From Ensifer sp. WSM1721 (GTDB lineage Bacteria > Pseudomonadota > Alphaproteobacteria > Rhizobiales > Rhizobiaceae), in contig NZ_CP165784.1 in assembly GCF_000513895.2 (NCBI RefSeq), positions 186,001-250,000 on the forward strand: DNA of 64,000 nucleotides, written 5' to 3'. Positions 54,664-62,815 of this stretch are shown one piece after another. Below the pieces are notes generated by a model. It made no database searches. It was not told the origin of the DNA and worked only from the letters and a program-made list of their open reading frames with translations. Numbering within the stretch: position 1 is the first letter of the stretch; each line of letters starts with the position of its first letter. The position numbers and the translations under genes were made by a program.

Positions 54664-56544
54664 CTAATGCTGCCGCAGGAAGATTTCGAGATTGCTGATG
54701 AGCCAAAATTGCCTCCCAAACGCATCGGACGCGCGAGCCGCCTGCGAGTCGTACCAGGCTTTAAGCGCCCCGACATCGATGAAGTCGGCGATGGCTGGGG
54801 TGCTTTTGAACAACAGGTCCCGGAACGGACGCGATTCCTCGCCGGCTGCCCATCTACCCAACGGCAACGGAAAGCCGAGCTTTTTGCGTGTGATGACGGA
54901 CGACGGCAACACCTGAGTGTAGAAGTCCCGCAGCGGCACTTTCGAGACGTCCAAACGCTCGCTGAACGAGCTGATCGGCGTTGTAAAAGCCTTTATCGCC
55001 GCCCACCTGCTGCGCCAGCGCAGACGCTCTGCCGGCCTCATTGATAGCGCTCGCGCAACGATCCGATGATCGGTGAACGGAACGCGAGCCTCGACGCCCG
55101 CTGCCATCGTCGTGTTGTCGACCATCTCCAGCAGGGCGGTCAGATGATGCTCGACGAAGAAGCCAGCTATGCGTGCGGCTGGACTGTCACCTGCCGCAAG
55201 GTATGCGTCTTTCATCCACTCGATCAGCGTATGGTCGCCGTTGATCGCACGGCTCCACGCTTTCGTGGCCAACGATAGTTTTTCGTCAATCGGAAAATAC
55301 GCGTATCGATTCAAAAACAGCTCGAATTCCGAGCACCGCTCGTTTGCCAGACCGATATGTCGCCTTATTGTGCGGCTGAAACGAGCGGGAATCCACGCAA
55401 GCCAACCGTCGCGCATCAAATCGAAGGGCAGCCGATAGATCCGACTGTATCCAGCAAAGAGTTCGTCGGCGCCTTCACCAGTCAGCACTACTTTATAGTC
55501 CGCCCCGACACTTTCCGCGAGGAGGTACATAGCCGTCTCATTGTGCATTCCAAGCGGATGACAACGCAGCGCAATAAGTCTCGTCACGATCTCGATGTCA
55601 GTCGCCGACGGCAGAGGAACGAGGCGGTGAGGCGTACGGATCGTTGCTGCGACTTCAGCGGCAAACGGGCTTTCGTCATAGCCTTCACCTTCGACAACCC
55701 CGGTGAAACAGGTGGGCTTTAGCGATGAGTGATTTGTGATCTCGTAAGCAACGATGCTGGAATCCAACCCGCCGGACAGGAGCGTCGCTACCGGCGTGTC
55801 TGCAACAAGATGTTCCTCAACAGCGGCGCCGATCATCTCCTGAATGGGGGCATCTTCCATCTTGTCCGGCCTCGGCGACCACCACCGCTCCTGCTGCCGC
55901 TCGCCTCCTTGCAAGCGCAACCAGGTGGCGGGAGGCATCTTCATGATGTTGCTAAACAGCGAACGCTCGCCAAAGACGGCGCGGAACGAAAGAAAGCTCG
56001 ACACTCCGATCGGATCAATCGACGCATTGAAACCAGGCCAACGAAGAATTGCTGAGGGCTGCGAAGAGAAAGCAAGGCCGATCGGAGTATCAGCATAGTA
56101 GAGAGGCTTTATTCCCAGACGATCGCGGACCAAGAATGTGGCTTGAGAGCTCGGGTCATAGAGCGCAAAGGCGAACATTCCTCGAAACATGTGTAGGCAG
56201 TCGATGCCCCACCTAGCAAAAGCCTTGCAGATCACCTCCGTATCGGATGCGGTGCGAAATATCGCTCCTTCCTTCTCTAACGCCACGCGAAGTTCCCGGA
56301 AATTGTAGATTTCGCCATTGTAGGTGATGACAATCCCGGTATCCGCTTCAACAAACGGCTGATTGGAACGGGGGTCGAGATCGATAATCGAAAGCCGGCG
56401 ATGGGCAAATCCAAAATTCCGGCCAATGTAGCAGCCGCCGGCATCAGGTCCGCGATGGGCAATCTCTTCTGCGCAGCGCTCCAGGGCGTCTCTCGAAAGG
56501 GGCATATCTCGAGCATGCGCAATGAAACCAAAAATGCCGCACAA
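54664..56544 (-). CDS. asnB: Asparagine synthetase (glutamine-hydrolysing)
   Basis: A 626-aa protein starting at TTG 56544 after a full AAGGAGG; this start puts Cys at position 2 (CGIFGF), required as nucleophile after Met removal. N-terminal class II glutaminase (1-200: RGPDAGG near 30, RLSIIDL near 50, NGEIYNF near 75); C-terminal synthetase (SGGLDSS near 255, the ATP-pyrophosphatase loop; LTGEGADELFAGY near 355). It transfers glutamine-derived ammonia to an acyl-adenylate, classically aspartate. In this setting (peptide, phosphatidyltransferase, methyltransferase) it may amidate another carboxylate. It is not a lasso cyclase by its intact Cys2. Confidence 0.92.
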   Translation of the reverse strand: MCGIFGFIAHARDMPLSRDALERCAEEIAHRGPDAGGCYIGRNFGFAHRRLSIIDLDPRSNQPFVEADTGIVITYNGEIYNFRELRVALEKEGAIFRTASDTEVICKAFARWGIDCLHMFRGMFAFALYDPSSQATFLVRDRLGIKPLYYADTPIGLAFSSQPSAILRWPGFNASIDPIGVSSFLSFRAVFGERSLFSNIMKMPPATWLRLQGGERQQERWWSPRPDKMEDAPIQEMIGAAVEEHLVADTPVATLLSGGLDSSIVAYEITNHSSLKPTCFTGVVEGEGYDESPFAAEVAATIRTPHRLVPLPSATDIEIVTRLIALRCHPLGMHNETAMYLLAESVGADYKVVLTGEGADELFAGYSRIYRLPFDLMRDGWLAWIPARFSRTIRRHIGLANERCSEFELFLNRYAYFPIDEKLSLATKAWSRAINGDHTLIEWMKDAYLAAGDSPAARIAGFFVEHHLTALLEMVDNTTMAAGVEARVPFTDHRIVARALSMRPAERLRWRSRWAAIKAFTTPISSFSERLDVSKVPLRDFYTQVLPSSVITRKKLGFPLPLGRWAAGEESRPFRDLLFKSTPAIADFIDVGALKAWYDSQAARASDAFGRQFWLISNLEIFLRQH

Positions 56545-56731
56545 TGTGGCCTCCTTCGCCTGGCTATATGGCCGATCGAGATGCCTCGACCGCAGTCGGA
56601 TTAGTTGGAGCGGTTGGCCAAGTCCGACGCGCCCCAATTCACGGCAACACTCCCGACAATCTCGGATTGAAATCCCATCTGCAGATCGAGCCCTTGTTCC
56701 AAGGGCGCCAGCATGGTCATTGCACGACGTC

Positions 56732-57652
56732 TCACAGGCTTTCCGAAGCCTTAACGGCGATCATCTGTATGCAGCCGTCACCAAACCAAAACACGGCCAG
56801 CGGGTGGTCGTAGTGCAGATACATCGGCGCCAGAAACCGGCGAAGGTTTTTGAAGCCTTTCGTATATCTCGAGACCCGCCGCACCCCGTCAAAACCGTTC
56901 TCGCGATACCAGTCACGCATTTGTTGTTCGGTAAAGGCGAACTCGTGATACGTGGGCGCCTGGAACCGATCGCGCAGTGTGACGAAGAGATCGTCGTCGA
57001 AAAGGCTGCGCAGGAAGTCTTCCTCGCCATGCAACAAGGGGCGCTCGTGTCCGTTCTTGATGGTAAAGACCCAATCGAGTGCCTCTTGCGCTGTTCGACC
57101 GTCGAGATTGTCGACCGTTTGCCGGAACTGGGCATCCGAAGCGTACAGTTCGCGCAGATGGTTGATGCAACGATACAGGACACCGTTTCCCGTCCCCATG
57201 ATCGTCAGGAACAAATGACCGCCGGCGCGCGTGACCCGCGCCAGTTCATCGAACCCTTTCCTCGGATCAGCCGTGTGAGGCAGAACACCGGCGCAGTGCA
57301 CGAAGTCAAAGCTGTTGTCGTCAAATGGCAGATTGAGAACACTTCCGCCCACAAGCGATGATCGCGCACCGAACTTCGATAACCGACGAGCGGCGCAATC
57401 CATCCAATCCCCACCAAGCTCCAGCGAAGTAACTTTTGCGGCGCCTTTTTCCAGAAACGCATAGGATGCATTCGCGTTGGAGCCGCAGCCGGCATCGAGG
57501 ATGTTCAGCCCATCAAAACCACCCGGATCGAACCCGAAATACTCCTCGTCGATCAACGAGACTAATCGGCTAAAGATATGTTCATCGTCCTCCTGCAGCC
57601 TCTGATATCGATCAAAGACTGCACGTGTCTCGATTTCGAATGCCGTATCCAT
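56732..57652 (-). CDS. SAM-dependent methyltransferase
   Basis: A 306-aa class I methyltransferase. Motif I is NILDAGCGSNANASYAFLEK near 50-68, the acidic post-I residue is in VTSLELGG, motif II/III is NSFDFVHCAGVLPHTADP near 115-135, and LARVTRAGGHLFLTI follows. The C-terminal 150 residues are a helical substrate cap. ATG 57652 follows GAGGAGCG; the longer frame from 57712 overlaps the preceding gene. It lies 19 bases after the phosphatidyltransferase gene and 187 before asnB. The substrate is unknown. Confidence 0.88.
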   Translation of the reverse strand: MDTAFEIETRAVFDRYQRLQEDDEHIFSRLVSLIDEEYFGFDPGGFDGLNILDAGCGSNANASYAFLEKGAAKVTSLELGGDWMDCAARRLSKFGARSSLVGGSVLNLPFDDNSFDFVHCAGVLPHTADPRKGFDELARVTRAGGHLFLTIMGTGNGVLYRCINHLRELYASDAQFRQTVDNLDGRTAQEALDWVFTIKNGHERPLLHGEEDFLRSLFDDDLFVTLRDRFQAPTYHEFAFTEQQMRDWYRENGFDGVRRVSRYTKGFKNLRRFLAPMYLHYDHPLAVFWFGDGCIQMIAVKASESL

Positions 57653-57671
57653 TGCTCGCTCCTCGTGACAA

Positions 57672-58283
57672 TTACTTTCCCAGCTCGCCAGCCAGAAGCC
57701 AGATGGATCCAACTACCGCGAGCGTCAGGTTCGTGAGCCGCAGCTTGTTGCCCGTGCCGGGAAACTTGAAGGTTGAGAGATGAAGGATCGAGAGTATAAA
57801 GGCGACCCCAATCAAGAGGGTCCCAAGGCTTTGGATCGGGAAATAATGATTCGCAGCAAAGAGAAGCGCCAAGACGAATAGATCATTGTTGAGAGGCAGT
57901 CCTCTACCGAATCCATCAGCATCGAGCCCAAATGTTAAAAAATGGCTCAGCCGCAGCGCTCCGGATAGAACCAGACACACAGCAGCTAGAAACGCGGGAA
58001 ATGAGAACGCGTTAAAAGACAAGACCAAAATCGCGGGGAAAACCGCAGCGTAAACCAGATCGGCGAGCCCATCGAAGGCGCCCCCGATTTGTGCGGTCAC
58101 GGCCGTTCGATTCGGTGAGCTTTTTGCGATCATGCCATCGGCGTCATCCGCCAAGAGTGCCCAAAGCGCAAAACAAATGCCAACATCGAAATGGTCGACG
58201 AGCACAAAGTAAATCGCGGTCATGGCAAAGATCAGGCCAAGTGCGGTTACAGCATTTGCGGCATCGAAGAGATATCGTATCAT
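57672..58283 (-). CDS. CDP-alcohol phosphatidyltransferase-family membrane protein
   Basis: A 203-aa protein with about six membrane helices. The family motif is present in modified form: LADDADGMIAK then GGAFDGLADLV near 48-78. The usual Arg after DGxxA is Lys, and the spacer to the next Gly is about four residues longer. The aspartates are kept. Members join a CDP-activated lipid to an alcohol in the inner membrane, as in phosphatidylserine synthase. ATG 58283 follows AGGAAAGGA. It lies 160 bases downstream of the 43-aa peptide gene and just ahead of the methyltransferase. Confidence 0.82.
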   Translation of the reverse strand: MIRYLFDAANAVTALGLIFAMTAIYFVLVDHFDVGICFALWALLADDADGMIAKSSPNRTAVTAQIGGAFDGLADLVYAAVFPAILVLSFNAFSFPAFLAAVCLVLSGALRLSHFLTFGLDADGFGRGLPLNNDLFVLALLFAANHYFPIQSLGTLLIGVAFILSILHLSTFKFPGTGNKLRLTNLTLAVVGSIWLLAGELGK

Positions 58284-58442
58284 TTCCTTTCCTCTCCACA
58301 GAAGCCAGAGCTCCGGCTGCGTGCTCTTCAAAGTCATTGAGTCTGAGGCCAATGATGTGGAATCTTCTTGGCTGCCGATCCCGTACCATTTGAGCGCTTC
58401 GCAGCGAGTTGCGGCGAGCTGCTGCCCGCGCCGTTTCTCAAT

Positions 58443-58574
58443 CTAGGCTCTGCTGGCACCAGAGTTGATTAGGTCTTTGACGATTGGAACCATCATCGTT
58501 CGGAGCGTTGCGCCTTCAAGTCGGATGAGGTCCATCGCTTTGGTGCTCACTGGAAATGCATTCGCCTTGTCCAT
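58443..58574 (-). CDS. 43-aa peptide gene heading the operon
   Basis: ATG 58574 with AGGAG seven bases upstream; 43 codons to TAG. It begins MDKANAFPVSTKAMDLIRLE, has the hydrophobic centre TMMVPIVKDLI and ends NSGASRA. No signal peptide and no Cys. Size, position and good ribosome binding site resemble a precursor or signalling peptide gene ahead of modifying enzymes, but no known family is recognised. Its last six residues SGASRA also end the partial protein at 63863. It could equally be a regulatory leader peptide. Confidence 0.55.
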   Translation of the reverse strand: MDKANAFPVSTKAMDLIRLEGATLRTMMVPIVKDLINSGASRA

Positions 58575-58593
58575 GTCATGTCTCCTCAACTCA

Positions 58594-58726
58594 AATGTAT
58601 ACATTGAAGGCAAAAAGCAAGCGGAATCTCGAATATATTCTGAAATATATTTCAACTATATTTTGTGCTCAAATTCGAGGAGAAGTTCTCTGTGTATGAT
58701 TTAATGTATATTACCACGTATATTAC
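58594..58726. promoter_or_regulatory. AT-rich control region with palindromes
   Basis: Between the peptide gene (-) and a truncated exonuclease frame (+). Perfect palindromes: AATGTATACATT (58594-58605), GAATATATTC (58631-58640) and, directly adjoining, TGAAATATATTTCA (58641-58654). Farther out are two direct copies of GTATATTAC (58706-58714, 58718-58726). This is the most AT-rich stretch of the window. The first palindrome lies just upstream of the peptide ribosome binding site. Confidence 0.6.
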
Positions 58727-58731
58727 ATGAG

Positions 58732-59118
58732 GTGTTTCTTAAGCTCGGCTACCTCATCGGGCAGGCACGTTATTTTCATGAGGGCCATCGCGCGGTCGAT
58801 GACTGCTTTGCCCTGCTTGAAGTTCTCGCGCGGGGAGGGGGAGACCGCACGTCATTTGCCGAGCTCTATCAGGCGAGCCAGCGCTCGCGTGTCCGCATCT
58901 TCGCAGAGAACAGTCCCTTTGACATGAAGGACCATTTCAAGGCGCGCGGTTACCGCTGGTCCGACGGCAGTGATGGTCGCCCAAAGTGCTGGTGGATCAA
59001 AGTCGCCGGCGACGGTATTGACGGCGAACTTCACTATCTCCGGTCGGAGATCTATCGCTGGGACGAGGCCGATCCGCCGATCAAGCGCCTCACCGCCTTC
59101 GATCGGTTCAAGGCGTGA
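58732..59118 (+). pseudogene. 3'-5' exonuclease (DNA pol III epsilon-like), C-terminal fragment
   Basis: About 125 codons matching the C-terminal part of plasmid exonuclease genes: YFHEGHRAVDDCFALLEVLA holds the last exonuclease motif (HRAVDD), and YRWSDGSDGRPKCWWIKVAG is the typical tail. The N-terminal motifs with the first catalytic acids (DxE) are missing; sequence upstream of 58732 is the AT-rich control region. The gene was therefore cut when the neighbouring locus arrived, or the reverse. Confidence 0.7.
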
Positions 59119-59331
59119 CGGGTTTTTCGTTGCGGGCGCGATGCATGGCTGGATTGCGGTGTCACCCTACTGCCGCTGCGTCCCCCGCGGCCCCAGCACA
59201 AATCTGTTGGAAAATTCATGGCAGAGGCGACGCAATCTCGGGTTCCCCTAAGGTTCGCCTCAGGCTTTCGCTAATCATTTACACAGGTGCGTGCTACCGA
59301 CGGCTTCGATCGGAACAACCAGATTGCGAGT

Positions 59332-59814
59332 ATGGACATGCCAAGTGATACGCAACGGAAGTCGCTGACAGCGCTTTTTCGAGCTCTCTCGGAAAAGTGG
59401 CCGGCTGCTTTTAATCTAAAAACGCCCAAACCGCTAAAGATTGGAAGTCGTGACGACATCCGCGCGATCGACGGGGAGCTGTCGGACGAGGAGTTGAACA
59501 GAGCTCTTCGAGCCTATTCCAGGCGGGGGAGTATTTATCCGCCTTGCGCGCCGGCGCGGAGCGCGTCGGTCTTGACGGTAATCACGCCGGGGAGGTGTCG
59601 GAAGCGGAAAGCGTCCACAGCCCAGGCATGGGTTCGCGTCCGTTCCGGAGAGCGGGGGACCTCGCAACCGCCGGAGCCAAAGGCGGTACCGCACCCGTCA
59701 TCGAAATCAGTTCCGAACCGAACACTTACGCGCAAGGCCGAGAATTCAGCCAACCGACCGGCCGGCATTGTCGTTGTGAAAAAACGTCGCCGGGTCATCA
59801 AGACCGGCCAATGA
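59332..59814 (+). pseudogene. ProQ/FinO-family RNA chaperone, frameshifted
   Basis: Starts at ATG 59332 or 59338. The first 65 codons are ProQ/FinO-like (SLTALFRALSEKWPAAFNLK, PKPLKIGSRDDI, LSDEELNRALRAYSRRG). At the GGGGG run near 59526 the frame shifts (one G short) and continues as EYLSALRAGAERVGLDGNHA. The C-terminal tail (PAGIVVVKKRRRVIKTGQ) is back in the first frame, so a second, compensating shift lies near 59620-59690. Such proteins bind structured RNA and can repress plasmid transfer. Probably inactive. Confidence 0.65.
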
Positions 59815-59819
59815 TGCGC

Positions 59820-60187
59820 CCCGACGCATCCGTCTTAGCGCCTCAAGATCAACGGACCCTCCGCATCATGACCGGCTTCTCACCCAAGAACTCAAGCGCG
59901 GCGGTGGTCCCGCCTGTTTGGACCCGTTCCAACGTGATTTTCAATGTCCTGATAACGTCGGCAGCGTCGATGAGGGCATCCCTGACCACCTCTGCGGAAA
60001 GGAATTTCGCTCTCGCCATCATAAGGTGTTGAAAGCCGCCTCTGCAGATAAGGGAAGCTTTGTTGACTCCGTCTTTCGCTCGGTCGAAAACAGGCTTCGA
60101 ACCTGCCCAGCCGCCTCACAAAAGATGACTGTGGAGGAAACAATAACTCAACAGGATCGAAGTCGGCTTGCTCAAGGTGGAAACACT
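59820..60187. other. Intergenic, no gene recognised
   Basis: About 370 bases. An open frame runs through into the next gene from 59918, but the part before 60188 lacks protein character. The next gene's ribosome binding site (GGTGGA) lies at its right end. Confidence 0.35.
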
Positions 60188-60793
60188 ATGAAAACACCGT
60201 GGAAATTCCTTGCCCAATTGATATCGCGACGACCATCGGCGGAAACGCAAGAGCGGTCGATCGGGGATGACGCCGATTCCAAGGCTGTCGAGAGCGAAGT
60301 GGAGCATACGTCCACAGTTCCGCCCAGTTCGAGGATAGCCGCCAACCCATCTGCTCACGATGAGGACGTGTCGGTCGATCAAGGGGCGGTCGCATCGGAT
60401 AAGGCGAAAGGCGAGGGCGATGTCGCACAGACGTTAAAACAGTCGAACGATGCTGAAGAGGTTCAAACAACCGCGCGTCATCATGCCGACCATTCGGGTG
60501 CCGAAGCGAATTCGTTGGTTTCGAGAAGCGTGGCAAGCACAAAGTCGCAGAGCAAGTCGCGGATAAAGCGTCGAGACCGTCGAAAGAGAACCAACGCCCA
60601 TGTGGCTGCGCAGAGCGCTGTTGCTACAAATGATCATCAAAGCTTGCCACCCTCGTCTTCACGTGACGTGTTCTTCCATGAAGTGGCAACACTCGACGAA
60701 GAAATCAAAATGCTGAGAACCCAACTCGCTCAAAAGCTTCATCTGCAGAACGTTCATCTTAAGAAGATGCTTGAGCGATTCGATGCTTCGTGA
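60188..60793 (+). CDS. SyrB-associated-type coiled-coil protein
   Basis: A 201-aa protein starting MKTPWKFLAQLISRRPSAET. The middle is hydrophilic and probably disordered (Ser, Glu, Asp, Lys), with a basic stretch KSRIKRRDRRKRTNAH near 140. The C-terminal coil (EEIKMLRTQLAQKLHLQNVH, then LKKMLERFDAS) resembles the tails of the SyrB-like proteins and of the 9642 protein. It shares the MKT start and the overall build with the latter but little sequence between. Function is unknown; a regulatory partner role is inferred. Confidence 0.55.
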   Translation: MKTPWKFLAQLISRRPSAETQERSIGDDADSKAVESEVEHTSTVPPSSRIAANPSAHDEDVSVDQGAVASDKAKGEGDVAQTLKQSNDAEEVQTTARHHADHSGAEANSLVSRSVASTKSQSKSRIKRRDRRKRTNAHVAAQSAVATNDHQSLPPSSSRDVFFHEVATLDEEIKMLRTQLAQKLHLQNVHLKKMLERFDAS

Positions 60794-60948
60794 GCTTGAC
60801 GGCGCTCCCCTATAAGCGTGCACTCCGTCATCTTTGCTTGGCGGCTAATATAAGCCCTCGCCGCCGCTCAATTGAATGAGTGCGAGAGCCTCGCGAGCAG
60901 GCACCATCAATTGGCTCAGTGTGTATTTGCCGATGCGCGCGCTGCGCC

Positions 60949-61155
60949 TCATGACAGCCCAGCGACAATACTCAAGCCCAGGTCGTCGCGAATCCCCGCT
61001 TGATAAGCGTTGATCAGCTTTGCGGCGAGCGCTTCAGCTTCTTCAGACTTGCGCGACAAAGCTCGCCTTTGCAGCTCGTCTTGGAAGGCCTTTCCGATCA
61101 TCTCCAACTCGTCAGGCCCAATTGGATCGAAACTCAAGGTTTGAGCTGAACTCAT
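60949..61155 (-). CDS. Small conserved hypothetical protein
   Basis: A 68-aa acidic helical protein (SSAQTLSFDPIGPDELEMIG, KAFQDELQRRALSRKSEEAE, ALAAKLINAYQAGIRD). ATG 61155 has GGGA upstream; GTG 61176 would add seven residues. Composition and pattern look coding. It is followed on the opposite strand by nothing close and preceded on its own strand by a small membrane-protein frame, with which it could be co-transcribed. Function is unknown. Confidence 0.55.
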   Translation of the reverse strand: MSSAQTLSFDPIGPDELEMIGKAFQDELQRRALSRKSEEAEALAAKLINAYQAGIRDDLGLSIVAGLS

Positions 61156-61248
61156 CGTGTCCCATCGCTCCGCCACCCGATGCGACGGAAGATCCTTTGT
61201 ACCGCTCGCGTTTCAGTCTGAATTGAAGGTGCAGCTTCGCTGGGAGAT

Positions 61249-61407
61249 CTATCGACGGTGAGCCGTCCCTACGGCCGGGCCAGCCAAATCGGTCCACTGC
61301 AGTGCCGCCATGGCGGAGCTGAATAGCAGAGCAGGTATAGCCAGAGCTCCCATGAACCTGAGCATTTGCAGCCGACGTGTGCGCTTTCCATCCCAATCGT
61401 AAGCCAT
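61249..61407 (-). CDS. Small single-span membrane protein
   Basis: A 52-aa frame from ATG 61407 (AYDWDGKRTRRLQMLRFMGA). It has a basic N-terminus, one membrane helix (FMGALAIPALLFSSAMAAL) and a short outside tail. GAGGGG lies about nine bases upstream. An overlapping 99-codon frame (61269-61568) also has a hydrophobic stretch (KVVLWFYLGILV) and cannot be excluded. Function is unknown. Confidence 0.4.
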   Translation of the reverse strand: MAYDWDGKRTRRLQMLRFMGALAIPALLFSSAMAALQWTDLAGPAVGTAHRR

Positions 61408-61882
61408 TTTGCTACGCCCCTCGGAACCAGTATGCCAAGATAGAACCAGAGAACGACTTTCCGGTCGAGTCTATTTTCAAGTATTACTTTTGAGCGAATT
61501 TCGTCGTCTGGATTTATATTGCGCATCCCAAAGTGCGTCGGTTGAAAATGAGAAGTAGAGGTGACCAAGCAGTTGAAGTATGACGGCCGCCTTGGCCCTG
61601 ACGGGCGGGCGTGATCTCTAGAAGGCGGTGCCCTGCGGCATCATACTGCGTTATCGTTCGCGCCGCGCCGAACCTGCGCCAAACTGTAGGGGTCGCCACG
61701 ATCGTCAAAGTGGGGATAGTGATAAGCACCGTCTATTTCAGGTGAGAGCTGGGAGCCTTTCACCGCCAATCGTCAGGCACAAGCCAAACATCAACGATCC
61801 GTAAAGCAGGACTCTGATGGTTGTGTTGACTCTGTGGTGCACTCAGCCGAAAACAGGCGATGACTAAAGGAGGGAATTGCTG
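61408..61882. other. Intergenic upstream of the SyrB-like gene
   Basis: About 475 bases without a convincing gene. Short minus frames (61514-61729) are possible but unrecognised. It must hold the promoter of the SyrB-like gene, whose AAGGAGGG ribosome binding site ends the interval. Confidence 0.35.
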
Positions 61883-62338
61883 ATGGCTGACGAGAGTAAT
61901 GCCGGAGCAGCAGCTGCGGCTGTAGCGACGGACGCGGAAGTGAAAGCACCAACGACTAGGAAGCCGAGGTCGCCACGGCCCCCGAAGGCGGCTGCCGAAC
62001 CGGCTCAATCAAAGACGGCGGGAGCTAAACGCAGGGGCTATACCGAGCAAGAGAAGAGCGAAAGGCTTAGGCTGATCGAGACGCATGTCAGCGAAGGCGG
62101 CACCCTCAAGGACGCCATCAAGAGCGCCGGCATCTCGGAGCAAACCTACTATCATTGGAAAGATGCTGCGAAGCCTGTCGCGCAAAAGGGCACCAAAAAC
62201 ACCAAGCCCCTACCGGCCGGCGATGACTTGGCAGATCTCGTCCAGCTCGAAGAGGAAAACCAGAGGCTCCGCAAACTGTTGGCGGAGAAGCTGCGAGCGG
62301 AAAATGCCGAACTGCGCAAGCGGCTCGGTCTGGACTAA
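61883..62338 (+). CDS. SyrB-like regulator, second copy
   Basis: 151 aa, the length of S. meliloti SyrB. It has an Ala/Pro/Lys-rich N-terminus, the helix-turn-helix segment YTEQEKSERLRLIETHVSEG then AIKSAGISEQTYYHWKD, and the coiled coil LVQLEEENQRLRKLLAEKLR ending AENAELRKRLGLD. It is about half identical to the 10345 copy and identical over the last 16 residues. ATG 61883 is chosen over 61877 for spacing to AAGGAGGG. A broken coiled-coil partner gene follows at 62596, repeating the two-gene order seen at 10.8-9.6 kb. Confidence 0.8.
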   Translation: MADESNAGAAAAAVATDAEVKAPTTRKPRSPRPPKAAAEPAQSKTAGAKRRGYTEQEKSERLRLIETHVSEGGTLKDAIKSAGISEQTYYHWKDAAKPVAQKGTKNTKPLPAGDDLADLVQLEEENQRLRKLLAEKLRAENAELRKRLGLD

Positions 62339-62595
62339 CCAGGACCGGGAATGCGCGGGGCGACGTTTCTTCGGCGTGCTCCGCGTTACACCAGAAGCTT
62401 ATATTTGCTCCCCATTGGCATTGTCGCGGCAAACGAACTCCTGCTGTTTCCCGCTCTTGCCGGGTGAAGGCGCGCCAGCTGCGCGTTTGGCGAGGAGTTG
62501 AAGCGTGCTAAGAGGGGCTGTATTAGTGCGCCAGCAGGAATGCAGCGGCGCCAATCGACGTTGCATCTTTCATGGTTGCCTGGGATCGAAAGGAG

Positions 62596-62815
62596 ATGAA
62601 GACTCCACAACGGAGATTCGTTGTTGAATTCAACTCGGGCCACGACAGCCAAAAGCCCAGACGAACTCAATCTGGGGGGACACAGATCTCAAGGCTTTGG
62701 CCCGCGAAGCGGAAGATTCGGCGTCGCATCTGTTCAATTCAGATGGAGCACCTGGACCGCCTGAATCGGGTGAGACTAGCCCGGCTAATCCGATCAATGC
62801 AGCCGACAAAACTCG
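62596..62815 (+). pseudogene. SyrB-associated coiled-coil protein, broken
   Basis: AGGAG then ATG 62596: MKTPQRRFVVEFNSGHDSQK matches the start of the 9642-10238 protein. After about 24 codons the match moves to another frame (SIWGDTDLKALAREAEDSAS), a one-base deletion near 62667, and stops at about 62800 where the inverted DUF7007 segment begins. The rest of the gene is gone. Confidence 0.75.

Noticed and set aside
54405..54776. Minus frames between the GNAT and asnB genes
   Set aside because: One has a hydrophobic stretch (VLAMLAFAIMALFV), but there is no clear start or family. Likely decayed sequence.
54664..56544. AsnB homologue as a lasso-peptide cyclase
   Set aside because: It keeps Cys2 and the glutaminase motifs, and no transglutaminase-like peptidase is present. 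The 43-aa peptide also lacks a recognisable lasso core.
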